Source: DATFNV01 sp963827935
GTDB taxonomy: Bacteria > Planctomycetota > Planctomycetia > Gemmatales > Gemmataceae
Direction of reading: 5' to 3'
DNA: 64,000 nucleotides
Assembly: GCA_963827935.1 (NCBI GenBank)
Contig: CAWHCN010000009.1
Location: 347,322-411,321 of the forward strand
In this document: piece by piece, positions 47,825 through 56,582 of the stretch
Numbering within the stretch: position 1 is the stretch's first letter
How the letters are laid out: each line of letters opens with the position of its first letter
Position numbers and translations under genes: made by a program
Notes under the pieces: model-generated
Database searches by the model: none
Told to the model about the DNA's origin: nothing
What the model saw: only the letters and a program-made list of their open reading frames with translations

Positions 47825-48766
47825 ATGCCGACCGATTACGACAGCCCGTGGAAGGAGGCTCTGGACCTGTACTTCCCGTTTTTTCTGGCGCTCCTGTTTC
47901 CACGGGTTCACGACCGAATCGACTGGTCGCGGGGTTGGGAGTCGCTGGATAAGGAATTCCAGCAATTGACCCCGGACGACGCCTCCGGCCGGCGCTTCGT
48001 GGACAAGTTGGTGAAGGTGTGGGGCAAGGACGGCCGGGAGATGTGGGTCCTGATTCACGTCGAGATCCAGACCACCCGCAACGCCGGATTCCCGCGGCGC
48101 ATGTACGTCTACAACTACCGCATCGACAGCCGGTATAATGAGCAGCCGGTGGTCAGCCTCGCGGTGCTGGCGCACGACGACCCGGACTGGCGGCCGGACA
48201 GCTTTGTCGAGGAAACCTGGGGCTGCGAGCGGCGGTTGAAGTTCCCGGTCGCAAAGCTGCTGGATTTCGCGGCGCATGAAGCGGAGTTGGAGGCCAGCGA
48301 CAATCCCTTCGCGCAGGTCGTACTGGCCCACTTTAAGGCCATCCAGACGCGCGACGACGCGGGGGATCGCCATGCCTGGAAGATTCGACTGGTGCGGAAC
48401 CTGTACAGGCGAGGCTGGACGCCGAAGGATGTCCGCGAGTTGTTCCGACTGATCGATTGGCTGATGGAGCTTCCCCCGGTACTGGACAAGGTCTTCTGGC
48501 AAGAGGTAGACCAAATTCAAGAGGAGCGACGTATGCCTTTCATCACTACGCCCGAGCGAGTGGGCATCAGGCAAGGACTGCAGGAAGGAATCGAAGAACT
48601 GCTGCGGGTCAAGCTAGGCGATCAGGGCGTGGCATTGATGCCGGAAATCCGCGAAGTATACGAACTGGACAAGCTCCGCGCCGTCCTCAAGGCGATCGGT
48701 ACGGCTGCCACCCCCGACGATGTGCGGCGCGTCTGGACGTTGGGGGAGAGGGGCAAAGGTGCCTGA
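47825..48766 (+). CDS. Rpn-like PD-(D/E)XK nuclease / transposase-like protein
   Basis: 313 aa from the ATG at 47825 with AAGGAG upstream. The fold core is seen in MWVLIHVEIQTTRNAGFPRR (the E-x-Q/K motif of Rpn/YhgA-like proteins), preceded by DKLVKVWGKDG and followed by RMYVYNYRI and SLAVLAHDD. The C-terminal helical part (GIRQGLQEGIEELLRVKLGD) resembles the dimerisation tail of the family. A recombination-promoting nuclease role is family knowledge. Four bp upstream of the OGFr-like gene, so probably co-transcribed. Confidence 0.75.
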   Translation: MPTDYDSPWKEALDLYFPFFLALLFPRVHDRIDWSRGWESLDKEFQQLTPDDASGRRFVDKLVKVWGKDGREMWVLIHVEIQTTRNAGFPRRMYVYNYRIDSRYNEQPVVSLAVLAHDDPDWRPDSFVEETWGCERRLKFPVAKLLDFAAHEAELEASDNPFAQVVLAHFKAIQTRDDAGDRHAWKIRLVRNLYRRGWTPKDVRELFRLIDWLMELPPVLDKVFWQEVDQIQEERRMPFITTPERVGIRQGLQEGIEELLRVKLGDQGVALMPEIREVYELDKLRAVLKAIGTAATPDDVRRVWTLGERGKGA

Positions 48767-48770
48767 TGCC

Positions 48771-49283
48771 ATGTCACAACTCCTGGATTTCTACCGCGGC
48801 GAGGGCACCGACGCCGAAGGCCGGCAGCTCGACCAGATTCTGGCGTGGGACGACGACTCACTGGAAGCAGTCCACGACTTTATCCAGTGGCTCTTCCCCC
48901 TGCCGGAGCCCAGCCAGTTCAACCCCGCTGCCCCGCTTCTGACACCGGAAGACATCGCCGGTTTCCAGCAGGACCCGCTTACCCGAGCGAACCTGCGCCG
49001 GTCGTTCGAGCGCATCCTGCCGTTCCTCGGCCTGACGGAAACCACCGACGGCGAGGTTGTCGAGGGGCCGAATTTCGCCAAGCGTGAACGGTTGATCTGG
49101 GCGTACTCGAACCACAACTGGCTGCGGATCACGCGCATCCTCCGAAGCATGCGGCTGCTCGGTCTGGACGCCGAGGCGCAGGCACTTTATGAACGCCTCG
49201 CCAGTTTTCACAGCCGCCGTCGGTTCCCCATCGGCGACGAGACCTTTCGCTACTGGACCGAAGCTGTGCGGAATCACCCGTGA
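48771..49283 (+). CDS. Opioid growth factor receptor-related (OGFr) domain protein
   Basis: 170 aa from the ATG at 48771. OGFr_N-type features: LDFYRGEGTDAEGRQLDQIL, DDDSLEAVHDFIQWLFPLPE, PSQFNPAAPLLTPEDIAGF and LRRSFERILPFLGL. Cytosolic; in bacteria the role of the domain is unknown. It directly follows the Rpn-like gene. Confidence 0.8.
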   Translation: MSQLLDFYRGEGTDAEGRQLDQILAWDDDSLEAVHDFIQWLFPLPEPSQFNPAAPLLTPEDIAGFQQDPLTRANLRRSFERILPFLGLTETTDGEVVEGPNFAKRERLIWAYSNHNWLRITRILRSMRLLGLDAEAQALYERLASFHSRRRFPIGDETFRYWTEAVRNHP

Positions 49284-49325
49284 GGTGAGGGGGTGCCGCC
49301 CCGCTCTCGGTCCCCTGCCGCCTCA

Positions 49326-50657
49326 TTACGGAGCAGCGGGGACAAGCGGCAGGACGCGGACCACGCTGATGTAGGGGACGCGCAAGTCCGGCCGCGGCAG
49401 TGCTGGCCCGATGACTTCGACATTCTGACCGAGCGAGCGCCTCCAGGTCGACGCCGGGTTGAGGCACCAGGTAGGCGAGCACCTGGGCCTGCGGCGACTC
49501 CAGGGCATAGGTCGCACGCCCGTCGATCCAGATCGAGGCATGCGCCAGCCGCCCCGGGCCGGCTTTCTGCACGGAAATCGCTCGGGCCTGGACGATTCTG
49601 GACGGGGCCGCCGGAGCCGGAGGCGCTCGCTGTTGGCGTCCCCGGCGCCGGTGCTTTCTGGCTCAGCCAGGCGGCACGGTTGTAGTACTGAAGGGACAGC
49701 TTGTAATCGCTGTTGCGGTACAGGTCGCCCAGGCGGGAATAGCTACGACTGGCGTCGGCCCACTGGCCCGCACGCTCATACTGCTGGGCCTGGACGTAGA
49801 GGGCATCGGCCTCGTTGGCGGGCAGCGCGGCTGCCTTTGGGCGCTGCCGCGAAGCCAGGCCGCCCGATTGTAGTACTGGATGGCCAAGTCGTGCTGGCTA
49901 TCGGCGTATTTGTTGCCCAGCTGGTCGTAGAGCCGGGCAGCGCCGAGGCGATCGCCGGTGCGTTCCAGTTGTTCGGCCTGCTGCAGCAGCGGATCGATGT
50001 CGGCCGGGGGCGCTGCGCCGCCGACGTGAACGTCGCCATTGTCCGTGCGGGGCGCAGCGCGGACGCCGGGACGCCGGTGGTCCCCGGGCCCGCTGATCCG
50101 GAGTGGGCCGCGGTCACCGCGCCCGTCGTCGAGCCAGCCGTGGGAGGCCCTACGTCCTTGTCGCGGATATAGCGGTATTCGCCGGGCGGCGGCAGGATCG
50201 GCAGCCAGTAGCCGTCGAACTTCTCCGACGGCGGCTCCACCAGACCCACGGCCACAACCTGGGTGCCGCGGGGGAGCTGACTGCCGACGACGTCCGGCTT
50301 CCCTTGCTTATACGGCGACCCGACCAGGACGGGGGCGAGAGAGCCATCCGCGATTGTCACCGTCCAGGTCGGCTGTGTCCCGTCCGGCGGATGGAGGTCC
50401 TGTGCGTTGATCCAGCTATACGACCCTTGCGGCGGCACGATCTTGAGCCAGCCGTCGGCCGTCTTGTCCACGACCTGAACGATGGCGCCCTGACGAAGTT
50501 TCTGGGTGACGTAGACGGCCGGCTCCGCTCCCGGCTTGCAGCGGACCTCCGCCCCTTCGGTACGGACCGGCGCCTGGTAGAGGATGGTTTCGCCGGCAGC
50601 GGGCCAGGCGAAGCCAAGCAGCAGGGCGATCCCGATTAGCATCCGTGCTGGTCGCAT
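49326..50657 (-). CDS. Secreted SH3-domain/TPR-like protein (several frame breaks)
   Basis: ATG at 50657 after AGGAGA; signal peptide RMLIGIALLLGFAWPAAGE. Two SH3-like units (EVRCKPGAEPAVYVTQKLRQ ... GWLKIVPPQGSYSWINA; YWLPILPPPGEYRYIRDKDV) resemble bacterial SH3 wall-binding domains. The frame then changes near 50050, 49850 and 49600 through TPR-like QYYNRAAWL repeats to the end RVPYISVVRVLPLVPAAP at 49326. Probably periplasmic or cell-wall associated. Confidence 0.65.
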
Positions 50658-50931
50658 GGCCGTTCTCCTGTGGCGCAAGTCGGCGGCGCTGGTCTTGAAT
50701 GTTTTTCGACCCAGTCGGCGGCCGGGGTGCAGCCGATGCGGACTCGGAGAACCCGCCGCCGGGCGACGACCAGGCGACCCTACGGTCCCGGGCGCTTATA
50801 CCGGTCCTGAGGTCCGACGCAAGACCAGTCGTGCCGTGAGCTTGCGTGCCCTGGGGGGAAAAGCGCGGCCGGCCCGCAAATGGCCCTTGATCTGGCGGGC
50901 CGGTTCCTTCTAAGGTAACAGAGCGATTGCA

Positions 50932-51016
50932 GCCGGAGTGGCGGAATTGGCAGACGCGCCAGGTTGAGGGCCTGGTGACTGTAATGGTCGTGCAGGTTCA
51001 AGTCCTGTCTCCGGCA
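50932..51016 (+). tRNA. tRNA-Leu (anticodon GAG)
   Basis: 85-nt class II tRNA: acceptor GCCGGAG/CTCCGGC, anticodon stem CCAGG/CCTGG with loop TTGAGGG giving GAG, a long variable arm (TGACTGTAATGGTCG) and T arm with GGTTCAAGTCC; discriminator A. An integrase gene starts 126 bp downstream, so its 3' end is the likely attachment site of the next element. No second copy of the 3' end was found in the window. Confidence 0.93.
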
Positions 51017-51142
51017 TTCAAGCAGGGCAAGGGGTTACGGCGAAACCCGTCCTCTTGCCCTGCTGTGCAGAAAAGAAGTCTTCTGCAATTCTTCTGCACC
51101 CGTTAGAATGGCGTTGCACTGGCATTGCGTCAGGAGACGCCA

Positions 51143-52456
51143 ATGGCTTCCCTCCAGAAAAAAGGCGATTCGTACTACTGTCAGTTCTGCTACCACGGCA
51201 GGCGGCACACGTTCACCGTCGGTGCCGTCGAAGAGTCTGAAGCCGAGAACAAGGCCCGGCAGGTCGATTACCTGCTCATGCGACTGAAGCAACGGCTGCT
51301 GGTCCTGCCCGATGGCACCGACATCGTGACCTTCGTCCAGCACGACGGCCAGCCGCCGGATACCGGGCCGACGCTCGCAGCTGCCCCGCGACAGGTCATC
51401 ACCGTTGGCCTGTTGCGTGACCGCTACATCTCCACGCACAGCAACGGCACCATCGAGGCCAACAGCCTCGACACCTGCAAGCTGCACCTCCGCCACTTCT
51501 GCCGCATCCTCGGCGATGGCTTCCCCCTCGGCGAACTGTCACTCGCCAAAATGCAGGAGTACGTCACCCAGCGGGCCAAGGCCGAGATCAGCCCGGTGAC
51601 GATTCGCAAGGAGATCGCCACGCTGCGGGCCGCGTGGAACTGGGGCGAGCCGATGGGCCTGACCGAGGGCAAGTTCCCCAACCGGGGCCTCCGCTACCCC
51701 AAGGCCGACGAGAAGCCGCCGTTCATGACGATGGCCGAGATCGAGCGGCAGGTCGCCGGCGGTGGCGACCCTGCGGTCCTGTGGGAGGCCGTGTATCTTC
51801 TCCTGCCCGAAATCGACGAACTGCTCAAAGCCGTCAGCGAACGGGCCATCCACCCCTTCATCTATCCGCTGTTCTGCTTTGCCGCCCATACCGGGGCCAG
51901 GCGTTCGGAAATCCTGCGGGCCAGGGTCTCGGACCTCGACTTCGCTGGAGAAACCATCGTTATCCACGAAAAGAAACGCTCCAGAGGGCAGAGAACGACC
52001 CGGCGGGTTCCCATGACCTCGCTGCTGAATGAAGCCCTGCGGCAGTGGCTGGCGGTTCACCCCGGCGGACCGTGGCTGTTCTGCCACGGCGGCACGGTTG
52101 CCCGCAGCAAGAAGCGAAGCCGAACTACCGGCCACCAGAACGAAAAGAAACGCCCGTCATCCCAGAAAGGCAGGATGGCCGGTGTTCACAAGCGAGCCGA
52201 TGTGGCTTCAGGCCAGCCGCTCACTCGCAACGAGTACCACGATCATTTCAAGCGGGTTTTGGCAGGGACCAAATGGGAGATGATGCGGGGCGGTCATGTG
52301 TTCCGCCACAGCTTTTGCTCGAACCTCGCCATGAAGGGCGTCGATCAGCGGATCATCGACGAGTTCGTGGGGCATCAGACGGAACAGCAACAGAAGCGGT
52401 ATCGGCACCTGGCCCCGAACACGAAGACTCAAGCGTTGAAGGGTGTGTACGGCTAG
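51143..52456 (+). CDS. Tyrosine-type integrase of the tRNA-Leu element
   Basis: 437 aa; ATG at 51143 with AGGAG upstream. Core-binding domain about 90-175, catalytic domain about 190-430. Catalytic set complete: R253 (HTGARRSEIL), K277/K278 (IHEKKRS), H385-x-x-R388 (HVFRHSF), H411 (EFVGHQT), nucleophile Y420 (KRYRHL). It reads away from the tRNA. Expected to catalyse integration and excision at the tRNA-Leu 3' end. Confidence 0.92.
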   Translation: MASLQKKGDSYYCQFCYHGRRHTFTVGAVEESEAENKARQVDYLLMRLKQRLLVLPDGTDIVTFVQHDGQPPDTGPTLAAAPRQVITVGLLRDRYISTHSNGTIEANSLDTCKLHLRHFCRILGDGFPLGELSLAKMQEYVTQRAKAEISPVTIRKEIATLRAAWNWGEPMGLTEGKFPNRGLRYPKADEKPPFMTMAEIERQVAGGGDPAVLWEAVYLLLPEIDELLKAVSERAIHPFIYPLFCFAAHTGARRSEILRARVSDLDFAGETIVIHEKKRSRGQRTTRRVPMTSLLNEALRQWLAVHPGGPWLFCHGGTVARSKKRSRTTGHQNEKKRPSSQKGRMAGVHKRADVASGQPLTRNEYHDHFKRVLAGTKWEMMRGGHVFRHSFCSNLAMKGVDQRIIDEFVGHQTEQQQKRYRHLAPNTKTQALKGVYG

Positions 52457-52645
52457 GATCGCTTCTCTAATTCCTGGCCCAATTGAAGGAAGAAGGGTTC
52501 TTATTCTCTCAGTTTTTTCTAGTACAAAATCAGCTTCACCGTGCTATAAGTTGCGGTGTCCACTCTTTTGGGAATGGACTCCATCACATCTTTAGCATCG
52601 TGACTAGAGAACGGCAATATCACTGAAACCGTTTGCACAGATCAC

Positions 52646-53536
52646 CTACTTTCTGTAGGTTTTTTCGAGTTGGTAGAGCTTTTCTCGCATTTTGTCGATG
52701 GCGGTTTTGATCACACCATCGGCACTCATGCAGGGGGACCGCTTGGCAAGCGCGGACAAGCGTCGGGCCGCGGCGTGTACGATGAATGTCTCGGTTAGCG
52801 ACGAGATCGGCCACCAGGTCATACCCGCGGCGATGCCCGAAACGAAAGGCCGCCTGACCGTCGCGGTCTGCACTTCGGAGTGGCTTGAGGGCCACAGGCG
52901 ATGCGGACTGAGTTCGAGGCTCAGTGCTTCCGCCCAATCGAACCATTTCTCGCGGTGTGCGGCTTGGATAGGAAGGACGGGAACCCACGGCACTCGGAGT
53001 GCGTCAGCTACGATTGCCCCGTGCATGGCCTCAGTGATCAGTACCTTACACCCCAGGATTTCGGTGATGACCTGTTCAACGGGTGCGCGCGGGTCGATCA
53101 ACCGGATGCCCGCTAGGTCACAAGTCGTCTGCCAGTTCCCTTGCGGCAAACTCTCCCAATGCGGCATGAAGCCGATGTGGCGGGGCTCTCGTCGAAACTG
53201 GACGTTGAGCGTGCGCAAGAGGATGGCTGCGTCACCAATGCCAAGACTTTCCGGAAGGCCAAGGGCGCGGGCCGTTTTCGGTCCACGAACAAAGAAGATA
53301 TCCCAATCTCCACCATGCACATTCGGAATTTGGGAATGATACGCCGGGACGTAACCCGCCCCAAAGACGATCTTCTTCGCGTCAGCATCATAGTGTGATC
53401 CGATGATTGAGCCGATGCCGAGGAACAGGACGCGTGGATCGTTATCGAGAAAGTTGGGTAAAAGTTGGGGCCATAGCCATGTATTGAGTTCGTCGCCAAA
53501 GTTGGGTTGTTGACCTTTGAAGTATTCAAGCTTCAC
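52646..53536 (-). CDS. Polysaccharide pyruvyl transferase family protein
   Basis: 296 aa. MKLEYFKGQQPNFGDELNTW (family N-terminus with NFGDE), LFLGIGSIIG, FFVRGPKTARALGLPE, GIGDAAILL, GFMPHWESLPQ and CKVLITEAMHGAIVADALRV with the His-containing motif. Such enzymes add ketal pyruvate to exopolysaccharides. It is the last gene of the minus-strand operon and looks like cargo; it could alter the host surface. Its base composition is a little lower in GC than its neighbours. Confidence 0.8.
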   Translation of the reverse strand: MKLEYFKGQQPNFGDELNTWLWPQLLPNFLDNDPRVLFLGIGSIIGSHYDADAKKIVFGAGYVPAYHSQIPNVHGGDWDIFFVRGPKTARALGLPESLGIGDAAILLRTLNVQFRREPRHIGFMPHWESLPQGNWQTTCDLAGIRLIDPRAPVEQVITEILGCKVLITEAMHGAIVADALRVPWVPVLPIQAAHREKWFDWAEALSLELSPHRLWPSSHSEVQTATVRRPFVSGIAAGMTWWPISSLTETFIVHAAARRLSALAKRSPCMSADGVIKTAIDKMREKLYQLEKTYRK

Positions 53537-53553
53537 AGAGAACCGTACTCACG

Positions 53554-53790
53554 TTATTCATGACCTCTCGTCTTATGAGGCGTCTGATCGTCAGGGTGGC
53601 GACAAGGCCGTACCATCACATTGGCAATAACCGCCACGAACGCCAACGAAAAGATGCACAAAAAAAAGATGCACACGAATGGTAGCTCAATCCAGGCAAA
53701 TCTGTCCTGCTGACGCTGGGCACACCGGTCTCTTTCCCGTTGCGCAGCCATCAGTTGAATTATAGTCATATCACTCATTACGTCACTCAT
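53554..53790 (-). CDS. Small membrane protein, 78 aa
   Basis: One membrane segment at about 36-60 (LPFVCIFFLCIFSLAFVAVI) after a charged helix (RERDRCAQRQQDRFAWIE), with a short basic/His tail. Part of the minus-strand operon, just upstream of the pyruvyl transferase gene. No family recognised. Confidence 0.5.
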   Translation of the reverse strand: MSDVMSDMTIIQLMAAQRERDRCAQRQQDRFAWIELPFVCIFFLCIFSLAFVAVIANVMVRPCRHPDDQTPHKTRGHE

Positions 53791-53892
53791 TTAGTCAACG
53801 ATACAATATTATAAACAGGCATAATACGCAGATTGTGTGGGTGTGTTCAAGTGTTTTGCAGCAGGCAGTGGATCATTTTAGCCCGCCGGGCT

Positions 53893-53961
53893 TTGCCACA
53901 TTGACAGTTTGACAATTCCGTGTCCCCAAGCTGCCTCCTTCAGTCTCCTCGCAGCCACGCA
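53893..53961. repeat. 69-bp direct repeat, copy 1
   Basis: 66 of 69 bases match 55112-55180; contains GACAATTCCGTGTCCCCAAG and CTTCAGTCTCCTCG. Lies in the 253-bp gap between membrane-protein genes and on the minus strand precedes the 78-aa gene. Confidence 0.85.
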
Positions 53962-54043
53962 TCCATCAGCATGCTGGTAACCAGGCTGCAAGTGGTCGGC
54001 CGGATCGACAACAACCGCTCGGCGAACTTTGTGTGCTTATCTC

Positions 54044-54388
54044 TCATGGTTTGTCCTCCGGGGCGCACGTAATGGCTTGGAAAGCGACCCGGCTCACCCG
54101 AAGCTCTTGTAATTCATCTCTCTTACGGGCAAGCACGGCATCGAGGGCAGCCACCGTCATTGCGGCCACCTTCTTGCCGTGTTCCGTCGGGCCGCCTGCG
54201 TCAATGGACACCCGTAGCCGGGCGTTCTCCGCCATTGCCAGGAAAAGCAGTGTTTTCCATAGCTCCTCTCCGAGCTGTTCCTCAGCGGCCTTCTCCAACT
54301 TGCGAATATCTAAGAACCGGAGGATAGCGCTGATAATTGCACCAGCCCCAACAAACAGGCCCAATAGAAAAGGAGCAATAAGTTCCAT
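54044..54388 (-). CDS. Small membrane protein family, member A
   Basis: 114 aa from the ATG at 54388 (GAAGAGGG upstream). N-terminal membrane helix (MELIAPFLLGLFVGAGAIIS), charged linker, then the family motif AENARLRVSIDAG...TEHGKKVAAMTVAALDAVLA, extended by a unique C-terminal 25 residues. Paralogue of B, C and D, the most divergent copy. Cytoplasmic tail probably helical and coiled. Function unknown; membrane location next to a TraG-like ATPase suggests a transfer or exclusion apparatus. Confidence 0.65.
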   Translation of the reverse strand: MELIAPFLLGLFVGAGAIISAILRFLDIRKLEKAAEEQLGEELWKTLLFLAMAENARLRVSIDAGGPTEHGKKVAAMTVAALDAVLARKRDELQELRVSRVAFQAITCAPEDKP

Positions 54389-54411
54389 GTCGTGATCCCT
54401 CTTCAAAGAGT

Positions 54412-54440
54412 CGGGCTTGGGCGCGCCCGGCCTGGTTACT
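54412..54440. repeat. Intergenic hairpin repeat 1
   Basis: On the minus strand the stop of member B is followed by TAACCAGGCCGGGCGCGCCC and AAGCCCG: stem CGGGC/GCCCG. Same motif as the copies at 54736, 55523, 55849, 56174 and 56684. Confidence 0.6.
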
Positions 54441-54711
54441 CGACGTTCTCCACGCCAACGATACCGGTACCGAAAGCGGCCATTGTCACCGCCGCCGCTT
54501 CCTTTGCCTCCTGCGTCATCTCAGCGGCTGCGAGAGCCACCCGCAGCTTGACGTTCTCGGCCACTACCTTCTGGGCGCACGTGTGGGCAGCTTCCATCTC
54601 CCGTTTTTGTTCCTCCCACCACTCACGCTCTTTCACCTTGAAGTGCGTGAAAATGACCAGCAAGGTGAACCCAGCACCCACGCCTGCACCGATCACATAC
54701 GGTATTAACAT
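54436..54711 (-). CDS. Small membrane protein family, member B
   Basis: 91 aa from the ATG at 54711. Membrane helix LIPYVIGAGVGAGFTLLVIF, WWEEQKREMEAA linker, then VVAENVKLRVALAAAEMTQE and AAAVTMAAF. Same layout as C and D. Between a conserved hairpin (54736-54757) upstream and another after its stop. Confidence 0.65.
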   Translation of the reverse strand: MLIPYVIGAGVGAGFTLLVIFTHFKVKEREWWEEQKREMEAAHTCAQKVVAENVKLRVALAAAEMTQEAKEAAAVTMAAFGTGIVGVENVE

Positions 54712-54735
54712 TTGCACGGTCTCTTTTTGAAGAGT

Positions 54736-54757
54736 GGCGGGGTGGGCGATCCCCGCC
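54736..54757. repeat. Intergenic hairpin repeat 2
   Basis: GGCGGGG (54736-54742) pairs with CCCCGCC (54751-54757); 25 nt upstream of the member B start. Confidence 0.6.
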
Positions 54758-54876
54758 AGCGATACCGGCACCTGTACCCCTCGACGCAGCAGGAAGCGAT
54801 TACTCGGGTCTTCGAGTAGGAAGGAACATCCCGCTGGAGCCAAAGCCCACGGCTCCAGCGGAAGTGCGCGACCCGC

Positions 54877-55068
54877 CTAATCCTTGGGCGGGGCTTCGCC
54901 GGACTGCGACGACTCGACGATGGCGATAGAAGCCGCCAATCCCAGCAACCACCCCACCGGACCCAACAGCAGCACACCGGCGATGGAAGGCCCCCAGATG
55001 ACGGCCTTGCCAACCAACGCTTTGCCCAACTCGCTGCTGAATTCCTCGCCAAAACGTTTTTCAGACAT
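54877..55068 (-). CDS. Small membrane protein, 63 aa
   Basis: ATG at 55068 with CAGGAG upstream. MSEKRFGEEFSSELGKALVG, then a long hydrophobic stretch (IWGPSIAGVLLLGPVGWLLG, LAASIAIVE) and an acidic tail. Preceded by the second copy of the 69-bp repeat. Could be a pilin- or channel-like subunit by size, but nothing proves it. Confidence 0.6.
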   Translation of the reverse strand: MSEKRFGEEFSSELGKALVGKAVIWGPSIAGVLLLGPVGWLLGLAASIAIVESSQSGEAPPKD

Positions 55069-55111
55069 AGCAGTTCTCCTGATTGCGACCGGGCTGTAGT
55101 TATGCCGGTCA

Positions 55112-55180
55112 TTGCCACATTGCAAGTTTGACAATTCCGTGTCCCCAAGCTGCCTCCTTCAGTCTCCTCGCGGCCACGCA
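55112..55180. repeat. 69-bp direct repeat, copy 2
   Basis: Three mismatches to 53893-53961 (two adjacent, one near the end). It lies upstream of the 63-aa gene on the minus strand, so it may carry a promoter or a recombination site. Confidence 0.85.
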
Positions 55181-55233
55181 CACATCGAAACAGGTCGGCC
55201 GGGCGAGCAACTCGCATATCGCAATCCCATTGC

Positions 55234-55503
55234 TCATGCTGGCCGCCCGTGGGGCAACAGACCCTCCCGCTGATACCGCAAAAGTTCCACGTGGGTTACT
55301 ACCCAGCGGGCATAGGCCCCACGCCCTGACAGCTTCTTCTCAGCCCGGATTCGACCGAGGCGGCACCATTCCCGGCAAGTGAAGCAGGATTTGCCGACGA
55401 GCTTGGCGAACTCCTCCACTTCATAGAAGTCCTTGACCGTCTGCCGTTCTATCAGCTGCAACACCATCGAACGAAGTTCGTCCAGCCTCTCCTCAACAGT
55501 CAT
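55234..55503 (-). CDS. HTH (excisionase-type) DNA-binding protein, 89 aa
   Basis: ATG at 55503 (MTVEERLDELRSMVLQLIER); an N-terminal coiled helix followed by a MerR/Xis-like domain: DFYEVEEFAKLVGKSCFTCR, EWCRLGRIRAEKK, YARWVVTHVELLRYQREG. The only regulator-like gene inside the small-membrane-protein array; may control it or act in excision. Confidence 0.7.
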   Translation of the reverse strand: MTVEERLDELRSMVLQLIERQTVKDFYEVEEFAKLVGKSCFTCREWCRLGRIRAEKKLSGRGAYARWVVTHVELLRYQREGLLPHGRPA

Positions 55504-55522
55504 TCTCCACCTCATGAAAAAA

Positions 55523-55553
55523 GACGGGGCTGCGCGCACCCGGCTTGGTTACG
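55523..55553. repeat. Intergenic hairpin repeat 3
   Basis: Minus strand: TAACCAAGCCGGGTGCGCGC then AGCCCCG, directly after the stop of member C. Confidence 0.55.
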
Positions 55554-55830
55554 CGGCTTTCTTCGCGGCAGCGATGACGGCATCGAGAGCAGCCATTGTC
55601 ATCGTCGCCACTTTCTTGCCTTCCTCCGTCATCTCGCCAGCGGCGAGGGACACCCGCAGCTTGGCGTTCTCGGCGGTCACCCGCCAAAGGCATGTGCGCA
55701 TCGCCGTTCCACTTGCTTGTTCCTCTTGCCACGACTCCTTTGTCTGCACCTTGAAGCCGCCGAGAATGGCAGCCACAGCGAGGCCAGCACCGATTGCTGC
55801 CCCGATCAGCAATGTCGTTAACATTTTCAT
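55549..55830 (-). CDS. Small membrane protein family, member C
   Basis: 93 aa from the ATG at 55830 (AGGAGAG upstream). Membrane helix MLTTLLIGAAIGAGLAVAAI, linker SWQEEQASG, then AENAKLRVSLAAGEMTEEGK and KVATMTMAALDAVIAAAK. With D it is the best preserved pair. Function unknown. Confidence 0.65.
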   Translation of the reverse strand: MKMLTTLLIGAAIGAGLAVAAILGGFKVQTKESWQEEQASGTAMRTCLWRVTAENAKLRVSLAAGEMTEEGKKVATMTMAALDAVIAAAKKAA

Positions 55831-55848
55831 GCTCTCCTTCTGAAAAAT

Positions 55849-55872
55849 GGCTGGGCTAGGCGCACCCGGCCT
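55849..55872. repeat. Intergenic hairpin repeat 4
   Basis: Minus strand GGCCGGGTGCGCCTAGCCCA overlaps the last codons and stop of member D, so the hairpin contributes its C-terminus (QAGCA). Confidence 0.55.
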
Positions 55873-56155
55873 GTTCCGCGTCTTCTTTTGCAGTGGCGAT
55901 GTCGGCATCAAGAGCAGCCATCGTCATCGTGGACACTTTCTTGGCGTCCTCCGTCATCTCGCCAGCGGCGAGCGACACCCGCAGCCGGCCATTCTCCGCC
56001 ACCTCCTTATGCAGACCCGACCTGAGACCGGCCATCTCTTGCTCCCGTTCTTCCCACCAGTCCCTGTCTCTCACCTTGTAGTTCAAGAAAATATGCAGCA
56101 AGGTCAGGCCAGTACCCACCACCAGACCGATAAGAAACACGATGAACATTTGCAT
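55856..56155 (-). CDS. Small membrane protein family, member D
   Basis: 99 aa from the ATG at 56155 (AAAGGAT upstream). Membrane helix MFIVFLIGLVVGTGLTLLHI, linker DWWEEREQEMAGL, then AENGRLRVSLAAGEMTEDAK and KVSTMTMAALDADIATAK. First of the four copies in transcription order. Function unknown. Confidence 0.65.
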   Translation of the reverse strand: MQMFIVFLIGLVVGTGLTLLHIFLNYKVRDRDWWEEREQEMAGLRSGLHKEVAENGRLRVSLAAGEMTEDAKKVSTMTMAALDADIATAKEDAEQAGCA

Positions 56156-56173
56156 GATCCTTTCTTGATAGAG

Positions 56174-56198
56174 CGGCGGGGCTGGGCGCACCCCGCCG
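56174..56198. repeat. Intergenic hairpin repeat 5
   Basis: CGGCGGGG pairs with CCCCGCCG around TGCGCCCAG (minus strand), 19 nt upstream of the member D start: the most perfect copy. Confidence 0.6.
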
Positions 56199-56228
56199 TC
56201 CACGTAACTCAAGCCAGCCAGCGACCAA

Positions 56229-56582
56229 TCAGGCTGGCATCCACCGCCCCCTGGCCATCTCCAGCCACCCTCTGGGGGCGTCCTTCGCGGCGAACAGCAG
56301 CTTGTCCTTGCAGATCCGCGCTCGATCCTCATCGTGACCCGTGTCGAGCTTGATCTCGATGAACTCCTCCGTTTGCTCGACCTGACGGCCCGTGTACGGG
56401 TCCTCCTTGCCGCCGCCGGTGACCTTCAGGACCCAGCGGCCACCCCCGGTGTCGGTCAGGATGTAGCGGCGACCGTCGGTGTCCCTGCCGACCCAGTACA
56501 CCCGATCTGTGGGCTTATCGCCTGGCGACAGGGCGGAGATGATTGCTTCCTCAACACACGAAAACCAAGAATCCCTTTTCAT
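56229..56582 (-). CDS. Hypothetical 117-aa protein
   Basis: ATG at 56582 (MKRDSWFSCVEEAIISALSP). Beta-rich middle with RVYWVGRDTDGRRYILTDTG, GGRWVLKVTGGGKEDP, then KLDTGHDEDRARICKDKLLF. No membrane segment, so a soluble member of the operon. No family recognised. Confidence 0.6.
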   Translation of the reverse strand: MKRDSWFSCVEEAIISALSPGDKPTDRVYWVGRDTDGRRYILTDTGGGRWVLKVTGGGKEDPYTGRQVEQTEEFIEIKLDTGHDEDRARICKDKLLFAAKDAPRGWLEMARGRWMPA

